A DNA stretch of 64,000 nt from Pollenia angustigena (lineage: Eukaryota > Arthropoda > Insecta > Diptera > Polleniidae), in NCBI GenBank assembly GCA_930367215.1, contig OV884059.1:161384511-161448510 (forward strand), given 5' to 3'. The translations under genes were made by a program, and so were the position numbers. The notes below the pieces were generated by a model. That model saw only the letters and a list, made by a program, of their open reading frames with translations, was not told the DNA's origin and did no database searches. Shown piece by piece: positions 32,501 to 42,729 of this stretch. Numbering within the stretch: the stretch's first letter is position 1; the number at the start of each line of letters is the position of its first letter.

Positions 32501-35500
32501 CAAATATTGGTTTCATTGCGAGAACATGTTTCTAAATTGGGACAAAAGCATGATCTCTCTTCACGATTTTGAAAACCCTGGCAATGTATAGAGTTTACAG
32601 TTCGTATAGCTTGAGGAAGAAAAAATGTATATCAATAACTTTATTGTTAAATAAAATCAATTTCTTACCTCCACCTCTACACAAAGCCTCTTCGAATTCA
32701 CATTGTGTAGTTAAAAGTCTGCAACCGTTACGAGTTCTTGCACAGATTCGCGTGCGATTTTGAGAGCAGGTTAATAAATTGGGACAGCTGCAGTTGCTTT
32801 GTTGATTTATTTGGAAATTTAAACATTGAGTAGCATGTGTTGTTAAAAGATCTAAAAATATATTTAAAAGAAACGGTTGTTTAAACAAGTGTTTTCTTTT
32901 TTAAGTAATATTGAAAAATATTAATTATTACTAGTTCCTTCACATCTGGCTTGCTCTAGTTCACATTCGTTTCTTACTAAACGACACTGAGTGTCATTAA
33001 TAGTACAAATACTGGAAGAATTACGATTACAAGATGACAAATTGGGACAGAAGCAGGTTCTTCTAGCGTTAGTAGAGAAATTTCTACAGTGTATTCTGTC
33101 AACTCTTCTAACATCGCTTCCCTCACATATGGCTTGTTCTACGTCACATTCGTTTCTTAGCAATAAACATGTGTTGTTGTTATTATTTTCTCGTACACAA
33201 ATACTAGTTGTGTTGCTGGAGCAATTTCTGAGTCTTGGACAGAAACAAATGCTTGTGGTATTTAATACTAAGCCACGGCATTGTAAACGATTCGTAATAG
33301 TTATAGCTAAAAACGAAAGAAGTAAAAATTAAAACACTTACAGTTTTTTGTTTTTGAGTCTAATACTAACTTTCGCCCTGGCATCTGGCCTTTTCCACTT
33401 CACATCTATTTCTCAAAAGTTTGCATTGCGTTTCGGATGATGCAACACACATATTTGGAGAGTTCGACGAACAAATGCCCATATTTGGGCAAGAGCAATT
33501 TCTCAATTGATTTAAAGTGAAATTTGAACACTGTATAGCATCTACGACTGTTAAATCTAAAAAGAGTATTTAAAGTAAAGATTCCTCAAAACATATTTAG
33601 CTCAAACTCTTACTCCTTCCTTCACAGCGAGCTTGTTCCAATTCGCATTCGTTTCTCATTAACATGCAACCCTGATCTGATCTAACGCAGATATTGGTAT
33701 TTGTCCGATCGCAAGTGTCTAAACGGGGGCAAGCACAAGGTCGGCCGTCGCCAGGAAGAAAACCTCTGCATTGAATTTGATTGACGGTGGTGACAACTAC
33801 ATTTTAAAGAAAGTATTAAAGTTTTAATTTTTAGGCTTTTCTCGCTCACCTTCTCCCAAACATCTTGAACGTTCCAATTCACATTCGTTGGTTTTAAGAC
33901 GGCAGCCGACTCTCGTACGTACACAAATATTTGTACGATTAAGGGAGCAAGTTGCCAAGGCAGCGCAGTTACAGTTTGCCGTTTGGCCAGGTCTTATATT
34001 ACGACATTGTACAGCTATAGTGGGCGTTAGAACTAAAATTTCAAGTTAAATGTAATTGATATAAAGAATTATGTCCCAATCAACATTTTACCAGTTCCTT
34101 CACATATTTGCTGTTCAAACTCGCATTGATTTCTCACTAATTGGCAACGATTAGCTGCATTTCGGACGCATATGTTGGTGATATTCCGCTGGCAAGTAAG
34201 CAAACGAGGGCAAGTACAAGTTCCATTCACGCCCACTTGAAATCTTTGACAGTGGATATTATTTACATCCAACAATCCTGGAAACAACGTTTTAAAGGGA
34301 ACGTTTTTTTTAATAAAAAAATTAGCAACTTACTAGTTCCTCCACATCTATCACCTTCCAGATCACATTCATTATCGTAAAGCCGACAAGTATTTGCGTT
34401 CAATTGAACACACAATTGAGTTTCATTTCGTGAACATAACAAACTTTTAGGACAAGTACAGGTTCTTGTTTGATTAAAAGCAAACCCTCGACACTGCATG
34501 ATGTCAATATTTCGCCAAACTAAAGAAAATGAAATTATTTTATTATTTAGATCTTTTAAATTAAATTTCTCCAGTTATACAAAAAAAAATTGTCAGAACT
34601 TTGTAAGATTTACATTTCAAGCAAAATGTTAAATATATTCTTTTTCAAGCAATTTAGTTAAAAACTAAATAAAAATCTTAATACTTACACCTTAATTCAT
34701 GTTAAATTAAGAGCAAAAGAGAAGAAGCTTTTTCTTTTACACAGTTTAAAAATGTCCTTTGTAATTGCTGCTGTTGCTGCTATAAATATAACTTACCTTC
34801 TCGATTACAACGCGCTCTAACCAACTCACATTCCGTTCGAAATAAACGACATGCATGACCATCTCGATGTACACAAATTCCAGTGGCTGTTGTTCGATTT
34901 GAACAAGTTCTTAAGGCCGGACAAGAACATAAGCCTGTTGCATTCACACTTAAGTTTGAGCACTGTATTGTTTCCGTACGATTCCATACTTCAAATGCAT
35001 AATAAAGTTGTAAATAAAAAAATATAAAAAAGTCTTAGAAATTTATTGCTAAAAACGAAACCATTTCCAATTGGAATTCAGAATTTTCTAGAATAAGAAT
35101 TCTGGAATAGTTCTTATGGCCAAATATAAAACGATCATAAGATTAAAGTTTTTTTTTGTTCTTAAAATGAAATTTCTTACAAAAAAAAGCATATAAAAGA
35201 CAATCATAAGTAAAGTAGTCCGGTGTTGAGTTAAATATACATATAAAAAGAGAGTCTAACGCTTATGAATTCTGGCTACTCTGTCAGTAATTGTTTTCAA
35301 TTTGGTTTGCTATCCCAATAAAAAATGAAGCTTCCAACGAAGCATGTTTGTAAGGTAGAAATGTAAAAGTTTCGCTTACCAGATCGCTTAAGGAAGACAT
35401 GAATTTAATATGGCGAGTTCTGACTTTGATGAAATACATTTTTGACATTGAGCATATAAAAGTTGGTGTATGTTACGATTTGATTCAAAGTTTAAACCTG

Positions 35501-37554
35501 TGTTCGAAAATAAACAGTTCCTTATTTAGCGTTCGGCTCTCACACTTAAGAACGATTTCTATTTTTAGTAACTGTTTAGACGAACACAACCCGTAATACC
35601 GTTCGTAACTATTTTCAAAAAAGAGCCGAACATATTGTTCTGTTCTTCGTTAAAAAACAGAACAATTGTAGTGATATTGTAGACAAACATTATATTTTAA
35701 TGTTATATAATGTTTCTTTTTTAATATTGATAAAGAAATAAATCAAAACATTTTAGCAACGACCGCACCACGAACAGCTTGTGTGTGTATTGTGCATGTT
35801 TTGTTTGTATAAAATAATTTTACTGGCTTTTTTTTGGTATGTGTATTTTGTTTTTGTAAAAAATTTTCGGTTTATTTTACCAGCCAAAAGGGTCGAACAT
35901 AAATGAGCCAAACTGAACACAATAAAGTTTGTGGATAAAAAAAAAACCGAACGGAATTAAATCTTCTCATCTTTTGTTGAGTTTTGATAAAAACAGTATT
36001 ATTATTGTGTTCGAAAGATGACTAACAGGGAAACGTTATTTTTTAAACGATTTTCTACAAAAACACTATTAGCGTTTGTGTTTTACACAAATCTACCAAA
36101 ACGAACAATGAGGACCGATATTTAGTGTTTATTTTCGAACACTGGTTTAAACACTGAAATTTGTTGTTACCGTTATTCCTTAATATGCTACCTTACAAAC
36201 CTGCTTCGTAGTTAGGGAGTGTCGTTGCTCTTTAAATGTTATATTTTTTTTTGTAATTTGTTAAAAATTCATTCACTTGCCTCACTGCGTCTTTGTATGA
36301 GTTATTGCCTAGCGCATAAATGAGCGCTTACTTTTTAAAATTCACTATTAGTGCTTCGCAAAACAAGACAATTTTTTTTTGGGATTTTATAGTGTTTTAT
36401 TGCGAAAATCGTTATTTAAACAAAAAATTCAACATGTTTAATCTACGCAACATGGTCAAGAAACTTATCTTTCCATAAGATTAATTTTATTTTTGGATCT
36501 GTTTAATGTTACCGGTGTTATCTTAAACGAGAATTTAACTCGTTCTTTTTTGACGTATTCTACAATCCAACTAATTTTACAATATTATATGCCCTAAAGT
36601 GCTTTGCTCGGGAGATGCGCTGCATCTTGAGGTGTCAGACCTCTTGGGATTACATCCCCTGTGGTAAATAACAGGTTAATGCAACCTGGGATGCACCAAA
36701 CATCCAAATGACAGATCTCCTTAGGGTCCAAGGGATGTGTCCGTTAGTATGCTTATTGCTAGAAATGCTTTCATATCAGATTGATTGTCTTTGCGGAAGC
36801 CTTGATTTTCTAATAGATGGTCGTTTTTCAGTGAATTGTGGGGGAGTCCCTTCTTCAGCATGAACTCAGCAAAAGGGTTCAACGAAGAACAGGTTTATTT
36901 AAGAAGACATACTAGCAGGGAGCACGTGGTGGCTGTGGCTGAAATCCAAAGTCAGATGCATGGTCATAAATTGGAGAAAAAAATTGAGTTTTTTGTAATA
37001 ATTGTCTTAAATTGTGATCCAATGTGCTCACAGATATTTTTAATATTTTTAGCTATATAAGGCATAATTCTTAAGATAGTATGCATACAACAATTTAATT
37101 TAAAGACTATTTACATTAACGTAAATTTTTTGGATTTAGTCCGTGGGGTTTGTAAATCCATTTTCGTCATAATTCTGCAAACTTAAAGAATATATTTAAG
37201 GTTAAAGGGCCTAAAATGTTAAGACGTAAAATTAAATGTACATTTTATTTTAGATAATTTAGTTATTAGTATAGTTTTCGGATTCTAAGTGTCCTTAGGA
37301 AATGGTGTTGTTTGGTGTTTGTATAAAAAGTCATTCTCTTACTTACCTGTTGATAATGTGGCATTACAATTTGCACCTTCTAAGGAACATTCGTTAGAGA
37401 AACGTCTACACTGTCTTCCATTTGTTGCACATATCTGAACGTTTGCTCTACTGCAATTATTTAAATTACAAGTAGGTCTCACAATCTGGGCACTGCACGA
37501 AGGATAAAGACATCCCAATCCCAATACCAACCCAAATACATAAATTATTTGCAT
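29515..37554 (-). CDS. Secreted multi-domain Kazal-like protein, 22 exons, ~1378 aa
   Basis: Twenty-two exons were joined by GT-AG splice sites; every junction is phase 1 and the total coding length is 4137 nt including stop. Residues 1-22 form a signal peptide. The rest is 22 modules of about 60 residues with the pattern C-x(~10)-C-x-C-P-x5-C-x7-C-x5-C-x6-C-x6-C. The core C-x7-C...NECELExARC matches the Kazal fold. The Kazal tyrosine is usually replaced by a seventh/eighth-type cysteine, so the modules have eight cysteines instead of six. The last full module (exon 21) keeps the Tyr. Kazal domains inhibit serine proteases through the residue two after the second core cysteine; here it is Arg in about half of the modules, suggesting trypsin-like targets. 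However, an N-glycosylation sequon often starts right after it. Protease inhibitor, or a glycosylated structural or secretory protein, are both possible. The gene model is strong and the function inferred. Confidence 0.88.
29643..29831 (-). CDS. Exon 21: module 22, closest to canonical Kazal
   Basis: VCGRQGRNYRMFRTHC contains the Kazal-type VCGxxGxxY core with Tyr in place of the extra Cys. It is strongly basic. Donor GTAAGT. Confidence 0.84.
29887..30054 (-). CDS. Exon 20: module 21, degenerate
   Basis: The shortest module exon (168 nt). It has a CC pair, CTTNMTLAVCGQ, and RCRLFPTRCDFNRS, but the last cysteine is absent (NASG). Splice sites and phase are sound. Confidence 0.78.
30113..30292 (-). 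CDS. Exon 19: module 20
   Basis: Loop CNSRRQTC, then GRKDGQCKLFQNDCDF; the core resembles Kazal GxDG more than the central modules do. Donor GTAAGC. Confidence 0.83.
30351..30533 (-). CDS. Exon 18: module 19
   Basis: Loop CSNTTRVC is one residue shorter and keeps a sequon (NTT). Core FKSECDMRWAQC. Donor GTTAAA is non-consensus. Confidence 0.8.
30594..30794 (-). CDS. Exon 17: module 18, enlarged loop
   Basis: 201 nt, the longest single-module exon. Loop CKEKISSIGSSQVC has 12 residues between the cysteines instead of 7. Core LKDDCELERSLC. Donor GTTTGT is non-consensus. Confidence 0.82.
30848..31030 (-). CDS. Exon 16: module 17
   Basis: Loop CCNKEKSFC with an extra Cys and no sequon; core MKTDCDLQLARC. 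Donor GTAAGT. Confidence 0.87.
31221..31406 (-). CDS. Exon 15: module 16
   Basis: Loop CSRNNATNIC (P1 Arg, sequon NAT); core MANQCALEKARC. It opens WCSADMEEC, with an extra Cys. The next intron, at 190 bp, is longer than most. Confidence 0.87.
31463..31648 (-). CDS. Exon 14: module 15
   Basis: Loop CSRNNSTRVC, one residue longer (P1 Arg, sequon NST); core MANSCDLELAKC. Donor GTAAAT. Confidence 0.86.
31711..31893 (-). CDS. Exon 13: module 14
   Basis: Loop CQPNSSRVC (P1 Pro, sequon NSS); core LQNQCDLEQRRC. Donor GTAAGG. Confidence 0.87.
31949..32128 (-). CDS. Exon 12: module 13
   Basis: Loop CSRNSTNIC (P1 Arg, sequon NST); core IRNECELEQLRC. Donor GTAAGA. Confidence 0.88.
32185..32367 (-). 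CDS. Exon 11: module 12
   Basis: Loop CSTNATSTC (P1 Thr, sequon NAT); core LRNQCELENERC. Donor GTACTT is non-consensus; length and phase still fit. Confidence 0.83.
32424..32609 (-). CDS. Exon 10: module 11
   Basis: Loop CSRNETNIC (P1 Arg, sequon NET); core LRDTCDLERARC. Donor GTAAAA. Confidence 0.88.
32669..32851 (-). CDS. Exon 9: module 10
   Basis: Loop CSQNRTRIC (P1 Gln, sequon NRT); core LTTQCEFEEALC. Donor GTAAGA. Confidence 0.88.
32932..33306 (-). CDS. Exon 8: two fused modules (8 and 9)
   Basis: 375 nt coding for two complete modules with no intron between them. The first has loop CSSNTTSIC and a run of five Asn before a Cys; the second has CNRNSSSIC (P1 Arg). The join reads CEGSDVRRVDRIHC. 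The donor is GTAATA. Confidence 0.87.
33371..33556 (-). CDS. Exon 7: module 7
   Basis: Loop CSSNSPNMC; the proline abolishes the sequon. Core LRNRCEVEKARC. Donor GTTAGT is a weaker site, but the phase is preserved. Confidence 0.85.
33614..33796 (-). CDS. Exon 6: module 6
   Basis: Loop CDRTNTNIC (P1 Arg), without a sequon, so the reactive-site position is unglycosylated here. Core MRNECELEQARC. Confidence 0.87.
33850..34032 (-). CDS. Exon 5: module 5
   Basis: CNCAAL replaces the usual CxCPxL. Loop CSLNRTNIC (P1 Leu, sequon NRT); core KTNECELERSRC. Donor GTGAGC. Confidence 0.85.
34092..34277 (-). CDS. Exon 4: module 4
   Basis: Loop CQRNITNIC (P1 Arg, sequon NIT); core VRNQCEFEQQIC. Donor GTAAAA. 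The 56-bp intron upstream is typical of this gene. Confidence 0.88.
34334..34519 (-). CDS. Exon 3: module 3
   Basis: Loop CSRNETQLC, with Arg at the P1-equivalent position and sequon NET. The core is YDNECDLEGDRC. Donor GTAAGT. Confidence 0.88.
34797..34988 (-). CDS. Exon 2: module 2
   Basis: 192 nt between AG (34989-34990) and GTAAGT. The loop CSNRTTATGIC is two residues longer than usual; the core ends FRTECELVRARC. It follows the 2.36-kb intron 1. Confidence 0.85.
34989..37346 (-). other. Intron 1 of the Kazal-like gene (contains MITEs)
   Basis: A 2.36-kb intron against 53-81 bp for most others. It contains a hAT MITE (35498-36144) and an outer inverted pair, CGAAGCATGTTTGTAAGGTAG-like at 35338-35357 and inverted at 36190-36210. 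That pair suggests an older element around the MITE. No extra module was found in it. Confidence 0.7.
35498..36144. mobile_element. hAT-type MITE in intron 1
   Basis: Ends CTGTGTTCGAAAATAAACA and TGTTTATTTTCGAACACTG are inverted. The perfect 8-bp duplication GTTTAAAC lies at 35490-35497 and 36145-36152. There is no transposase. Confidence 0.87.
37347..37554 (-). CDS. Exon 1: signal peptide and first, partial module
   Basis: The ATG is at 37552-37554 with A at -3. A hydrophobic stretch (IIYVFGLVLGLGCL) is followed by a small-residue cleavage region (SCSAQ). Then come NNCSRANVQIC and ATNGRQCRRFSNECSLEGANC, a half module lacking the first cysteines. The exon ends on G before GTAAGT. Confidence 0.88.
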
Positions 37555-37726
37555 TGTGTTTGTTACAAACGTGTGTTAATTTTATTTAACACTTTGTTTT
37601 TCAAAATAGTAATAAAATTAACTTTTTTACAAAGGAAACGACAATGCAAAAACACTTCACCTGGACTGACTGTTGTTGGCAATAAAATTTTACAAAATAT
37701 TTTTCGATTTAATGGCCCAATATTCC

Positions 37727-37734
37727 CTTTTATA
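37727..37734 (-). promoter_or_regulatory. TATA box of the Kazal-like gene
   Basis: TATAAAAG on the minus strand, followed by GG. It lies about 175 bp upstream of the ATG, so transcription would start near 37700 and leave a leader of about 150 nt, unless there is a leader intron. Confidence 0.6.
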
Positions 37735-37739
37735 CAAAT

Positions 37740-38006
37740 GATTTTTCTACATTTTTTTATACCCTACACAACCAACGTGTGGAGGGCATTTTAAACAGGA
37801 ATGTTGCGATTGCAAATTAAGGTGTAAAATTTTTGCGACTGCGAAAGCGAAAACAAATGTGTACACATGTGCTGAAGATAAATAAAAAAAAAAAATTGCA
37901 TTTATAATAATTATATTTAAAAAAGCATGTTCTATGAAAGCTTTTACATAAAATTATCAGATATATAGTTAAAGCCAAACATAATTATTTGATTTATCGA
38001 CTTTTC
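37740..38006. other. No gene recognised
   Basis: Upstream flank of the Kazal-like gene. No coding or repeat feature that I can support. Confidence 0.4.
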
Positions 38007-38430
38007 CAGGGGCTTCGATACTATCCACCATCGGGCAAGTTTACCAAACACTTCGATGCAAGGGAATCCAACCTGAGCTAATCGACCTTCTCAAAGTTCT
38101 GTATAGCAACTCAACAAGTCGAGTAATGTATGGAAGTATGTTAAAAACCCGATTAGTGTAAGTCCTGAAACAGGGATATGTATATCCTTTGACCGCTGTT
38201 ATCCAATATTCTATGGGACTCAATTATGCAGCAATCAATCTGTATTCGAAAAGGCATCACATGAGGTATGAATGGTCCACTGGAGGATCTAGATTATGGT
38301 GATGATATCTGCTTGCTCGCACATAACTTCGACAAAACTAGGGTTCTACACAAAAAAGCAAAATCAATCCATCGATTCTTAAACCAAGCCGAAGCGGTAT
38401 CAATAGTAAGGATTTTCTTAAATCAACTAC
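38007..38430 (+). pseudogene. Decayed non-LTR reverse transcriptase fragment
   Basis: In shifting frames: FDTIHHRASL; then a segment resembling ELIDLLKVLYSNSTSRVMYG; then LEDLDYGDDICLLAHNFDKT. The last resembles the RT catalytic box YADD, here YGDD. Stops and frameshifts occur throughout. It is a relic of a LINE family different from the Jockey copies. Confidence 0.6.
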
Positions 38431-39180
38431 AGAATGCTTGATTCAAGTATGGGTTGTTCAAGTGCCCCGTACTTATAACAATCAGATCTCGGGATTGACT
38501 TAAGTACAAGTGTGACAAAAATTAATGTCAAAATGTACTAGATCTACGAATTTCTATCTTGAATCCCGAATTTGAACCGGAAATAACCCGAAAGCGGATT
38601 AATTGATTCTAACCTTAACACCTTACCAGACAGATAGAATATTATTTATTTACTTGCCTAATCCACCCGTTCCGTACACACTTTTATTTCACCTTTGTTG
38701 TATTCCCCCCTTTGTTTACAAAATAAATTTTAATTATAAAATGCCAGCAGCATGCCCAATTCGGTTTTCGTAATGATTCTTATTTAAAAAAATGTATGTA
38801 CTTAACTAAATCATATTAAGAAATAGAGTACGGGAGTTTTTGTATCTTATTCTACTTTTTAAATATGAAAATAATGTATGTTTTTCTTCTTGTATTGTTG
38901 TTGTTGTTTATACAATAGGGCACGCATATAGAATATAGGGCGGTACGACCGACGAACTTGATCCCATTTTGGATTGTCTTAAGTACTTTCGCACTTAAGT
39001 TTTTAAGTACGATCTGTACTAAAAAAAAGTGGAAAAACGAGTTTTTTCTTTTTTTGTACGTATCAATACCACCAGGTTCAGCAACATAGAGAACGAGGAT
39101 TTTCAATAGTTTTGCAAATCGCATAAAAAATGCAAAATAATCACTTGGTGAATTATAAAGAATATGGTAATTACCAGAGA
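38431..39180. other. No gene recognised
   Basis: AT-rich sequence with repeated CTTAAGTAC words (38500, 38980-39010) but no clear element or gene. Confidence 0.35.
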
Positions 39181-39182
39181 TA

Positions 39183-39681
39183 CCCTAGAGGAAAGGGAAC
39201 TAACACTAAACTTGTCACGTGACAGTTCTATAGTGATAGGGAACGGTTGGAGGTCTAACACTTTATATGAAGGGGACCTGTCACTTTATCATGGCGATGT
39301 CCTACGAGGGGGTTAATTGGCACCTTTTTGACGCTTTGTAACAGGCCACAGAAACACCCTAAACGGACACATTCAATTTCAGTTCAAATAATGCCTGTCC
39401 AGATATTGTCCCAAATGAACCATGTTATTATGACGGATCCCCTTCATTTAAATTAATAGAACCAGGTAGAATCGAGTAGTCATTACACACTCAAAATCCA
39501 GTTACATGACAATTTGTTTGTCAATTACCTTCTGAGTAACTACTCTTTAAACACATTATCACCAGTTAAGTGATATGTTCTGTTTTAATCTATCACAATT
39601 TGTTCCTTTTTATTTTAAAATTGTTTTCACTTGTCACGGGATAAGTGCCTTGAAACCAATTGAACCAAATTTCCCGCAGAG
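39183..39681. mobile_element. MITE family with CCCTAGAGG / CCCGCAG ends, copy 1
   Basis: Flanked by TA (39181-39182, 39682-39683). It is homologous along its length to 54676-55167: CCCTAGAGGA, a GTGATAGG block, GAGGGGGTTAATTGGCACCT, and an end in TTTCCCGCAG. Non-coding. Confidence 0.65.
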
Positions 39682-39683
39682 TA

Positions 39684-40407
39684 CATACAGGTACTAAGCT
39701 TCGTCTTTTCTCCTAAAGTGCTCTCGCTACCCTGTTATATGGCTGTGAATGATGGAACTCTACTGGAAGCGGCCTACATTAACTTTAAACATTCATTTAT
39801 CGTTGCTTGCAGAAAGCAAATATTAATGGGATGGTCACATTTGGAGAAGACCTCATGTAATATTGAAGATGGAAATTGACCCACTAATACCTAAAGAAGG
39901 CGGCTAGAAGCCGAAATAAGTAAAACAGGAGAATTAAAAAATTGGTTAGAAGTTTTTCAGTGTAAAATTCAATTGAAATTTTTGAATTCATCAAACGATT
40001 TTCATCCAGATAGCTGGCCGAATGTCTGCCCATGTAAGCCTTGAGCGCAGAGTATAATTGGCTATTAAATATTAATGCCATTTCGGAATGAAGCTTTTTA
40101 CGCCTATCGTGAATAGAAGTGAACGGTTTTCCCCTCGAAATCATTTCCTCATAAATTTTTTAGGGAAAAGGGAACACATTTCGATAGACATTTCTTCACG
40201 ATGCGGGTTGGTAGAATCCATAATCCCTCCAATAATGTTTGCATTTAAATCAAAACCAGCCCCAATAATTTTAATTGTTTGGCAGTATTGAAAGAAAATT
40301 TTCTCTTGTTTATATTTAAAACAAAAACTAATTTTAAATGTATGGTTTCAGATGTCAGTGCAAGAAACGTAATTTTCGTTCGTTATCAACAAACAGGCAG
40401 TAAATCA
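39684..40407. other. No gene recognised
   Basis: A short minus-strand open frame near 39884-40144 shows no known motif. Otherwise featureless. Confidence 0.35.
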
Positions 40408-41349
40408 CACAGAAAAATTATCAGTAGATTTTTTTTATCAATTAAAAAAATTGTTTAAAAAGTATTTAAATTAAAATTATGTGATAATTGCATTAATTAT
40501 TTTTTATTTTTTTGCTGAAATAAATTTACAAATATAATTTTGATTTAATTAACATTTTAGTTTCTTTAAAATTAATTTTTATTTAAAATATTAATTAAAT
40601 AACAAAAAAAAATATTAATTGATATTTTCGCTTAAAATAAAATAATTTAAACATATAGAATTGTTGCTGCGAATTGTCAAAACCTGAGCTATATTTAATC
40701 AAATCAATTAACACATTGTTTTAAACGGCAAAGTTTTTTGATAATTTTTTTAATCAAAACTAAGGTCAGCAAGCAAAAAGAAAGACAAAAACATGAAAAA
40801 CAGCAAAATATACTTAGGACTTCAAGAAGAATTCTTGACAAAAAGTACGAAAAAACAGAAGTAAGGAAGAACATATAAATTAATTTAATTTCGATTTTCC
40901 AAAGGTTAAATACAATTTGGTAAGAATATTGATGTATGACTATTGACAGCCAACCGTCGTCAATGGCGGTGCGTGTTAAACGGCAAACCCCTCTGAAGAG
41001 ATTGAGTGGTTGCAATCGAAATGGCAACGTGACATGGGTTCGATTCCCAGGTCAGTCAAGAATAAAAAATTACCAATAAGTTTTAATTAATTTCATGTTG
41101 TAAAACTCCTTTCTTCATTAAAATTATTTAATAAAAATTAAATTTGATGACTTTTAGCCTAAATAAAGTATCAACATTAAAAATATCATTTATTGAAAAA
41201 AAAAAAAAAAAAAATATTCATAATTTAAGATTTTTCCAATTTTTGGTAATCTATATAATCATTTTGGTAATAGGTGCAAAATCAACAAATTGGTTGGCTT
41301 GATTCTATCAATTTGTTGATTAGAGACAATTTTTTAATTTTTTTCCGTG
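40408..41349. mobile_element. AT-rich MITE, copy 1, containing a SINE-like insertion
   Basis: It matches 62746-63227 over both halves (CACAGAAAAATTA start, TAATAGGTGCAAAATCAACA near the end). The extra central block, 40757-41172, is the SINE-like repeat. Ends CACAGAAAAA and TTTTTCCGTG are inverted. Confidence 0.7.
40757..41172 (+). mobile_element. SINE-like repeat with tRNA-like segment, copy B
   Basis: Homologous to 20734-21248 (opposite strand), 5'-truncated. It contains GAGTGGTTGCAATCG and GGGTTCGATTCCC, resembling pol III A and B boxes (about 41000-41055). It then has a tail with TTTCATGTTGTAAAACTCCT shared by all three copies. Copy 2 of the host MITE provides the empty site. Confidence 0.7.
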
Positions 41350-42729
41350 CATTTTTTGTAAAACGGTACACCTGTGACCATAACTTTCACCCAAAATAAT
41401 ATATACTCCCATAAATTACCCCTACTGCCATAAATCATATAAATATAACTAATATTTGAAAGTTTTAGAATTGGTTATAAGTCTCATATAAACAGCCTCT
41501 CGAAAATCGCTTCAAAACAAATAAGTATTGGTAATATGTCGTAATCTTGATGAAAGGAGATAAAAATAAGTCTTAACATCATAACAAAATTGTGTAGATC
41601 AAAATCATTTTTCAATGCTTAGAAGTCGTGTAGGGTATCATAAGATCGGGCTTACCTGTCTAAGCTTTTTTGCTTGCTTCTTTTCTTTTTGCACAACAAC
41701 CGAACACATACAGTGATGTTCATAAAGAATGCTATTAAAGTTTGTTTGAACGGTTCAGCTTTACTTTTGATTGTTCTTTTTGTGAGTTCTCTTCCATATT
41801 TTCTTTTGTACTTGCTTAGTTAAGGACATCTACCAAAACTTGACAATTGTATACAATTTTTAATATTTTTTTATATTTATTTACACATAAACATACATAT
41901 CAATTTAACAGTTTTTACAATGGAACGCATACTGTTCTATTTTAGTTGTACTATTTGAATGACGGTATTGAAAGTGTAATAAAAAGAATGTTCTTTAAAA
42001 TTCGCATAAAACATTCTTTATATTTATTTACCTGTATCGTTTTTTTTTTTTTTTTGTTCCATTGTTTGCTGTGTATGAAAAGGGAAAAGATGTCTTTTGA
42101 TTTCCATATCAATACCTCTCTTGAATATTTAAGTGTCAATAATAAAATATATGAAAATAAAAAGCCATGGGAAAAGAATTCGTTAAACGAAGTAATAAAA
42201 TATAGGTCAGAACATTTCACTTACTTCCATATAAAGTAAACTGTCTATGATTTTGGGTTGTTGAAATTATTTACGTTTACAGAAGAGTTATTTAAAGTAA
42301 ATATTTTTCTCGGCACTGAGGTTTTAAGAGACTTGTGCGAGTCAAAATTAGTTCTAATATGGCACTAAAGTCAATTATGAACCTTTTTTAACAAAATTTG
42401 ATATAGCTTTTAGTGTCAATTTTTCTCCTATGCTAACAAACTTGTAACAGCTAAAGCAGTAAGCAGTGATGCCAGCTCTAGGGACACTTAACGCGTATAG
42501 ACATTTGAAAAACGGGCTAAAAGGGCTAAATGAAAAAAATTGCTGTTTTAGTATACGATTATACCATTTATCTAAAGTCAGAAGAAACAAAATAGAGTTT
42601 GAGAACATTGGCGAACTTGTTAGTTTTTTTTAGTTTCACTAGGGATAGAAGATGTTTATCGCATTACATTTAATCAAAAAAAAAAAAAAAAAAAAAAAAT
42701 TAAATAATAAATTAAGGTCTGTGTTATAC
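41350..42729. other. Mostly featureless; one candidate exon listed separately
   Basis: AT-rich, with poly(T) at 42040-42055 and poly(A) at 42680-42700. Apart from 41988-42236 nothing coding is supported. Confidence 0.35.
41988..42236 (+). CDS. Candidate first exon of a type II membrane protein (weak)
   Basis: The open frame from the ATG at 41988 gives a short basic N-terminus (MFFKIRIKHS), one hydrophobic segment (LYLFTCIVFFFFLFHCLL), then a polar stretch ending SEHFTYFHIK. It runs into AAAGTAAAC, usable as a splice donor. This layout fits Golgi type II enzymes, but I recognise no family and find no next exon in the window. The Phe run comes from a poly(T) tract, so a chance open frame is quite possible. 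Confidence 0.2.

Noticed and set aside
41000..41060. Possible tRNA gene
   Set aside because: B-box-like and A-box-like sequences exist, but no cloverleaf acceptor stem pairs, and the segment is part of a dispersed 5'-truncated repeat.
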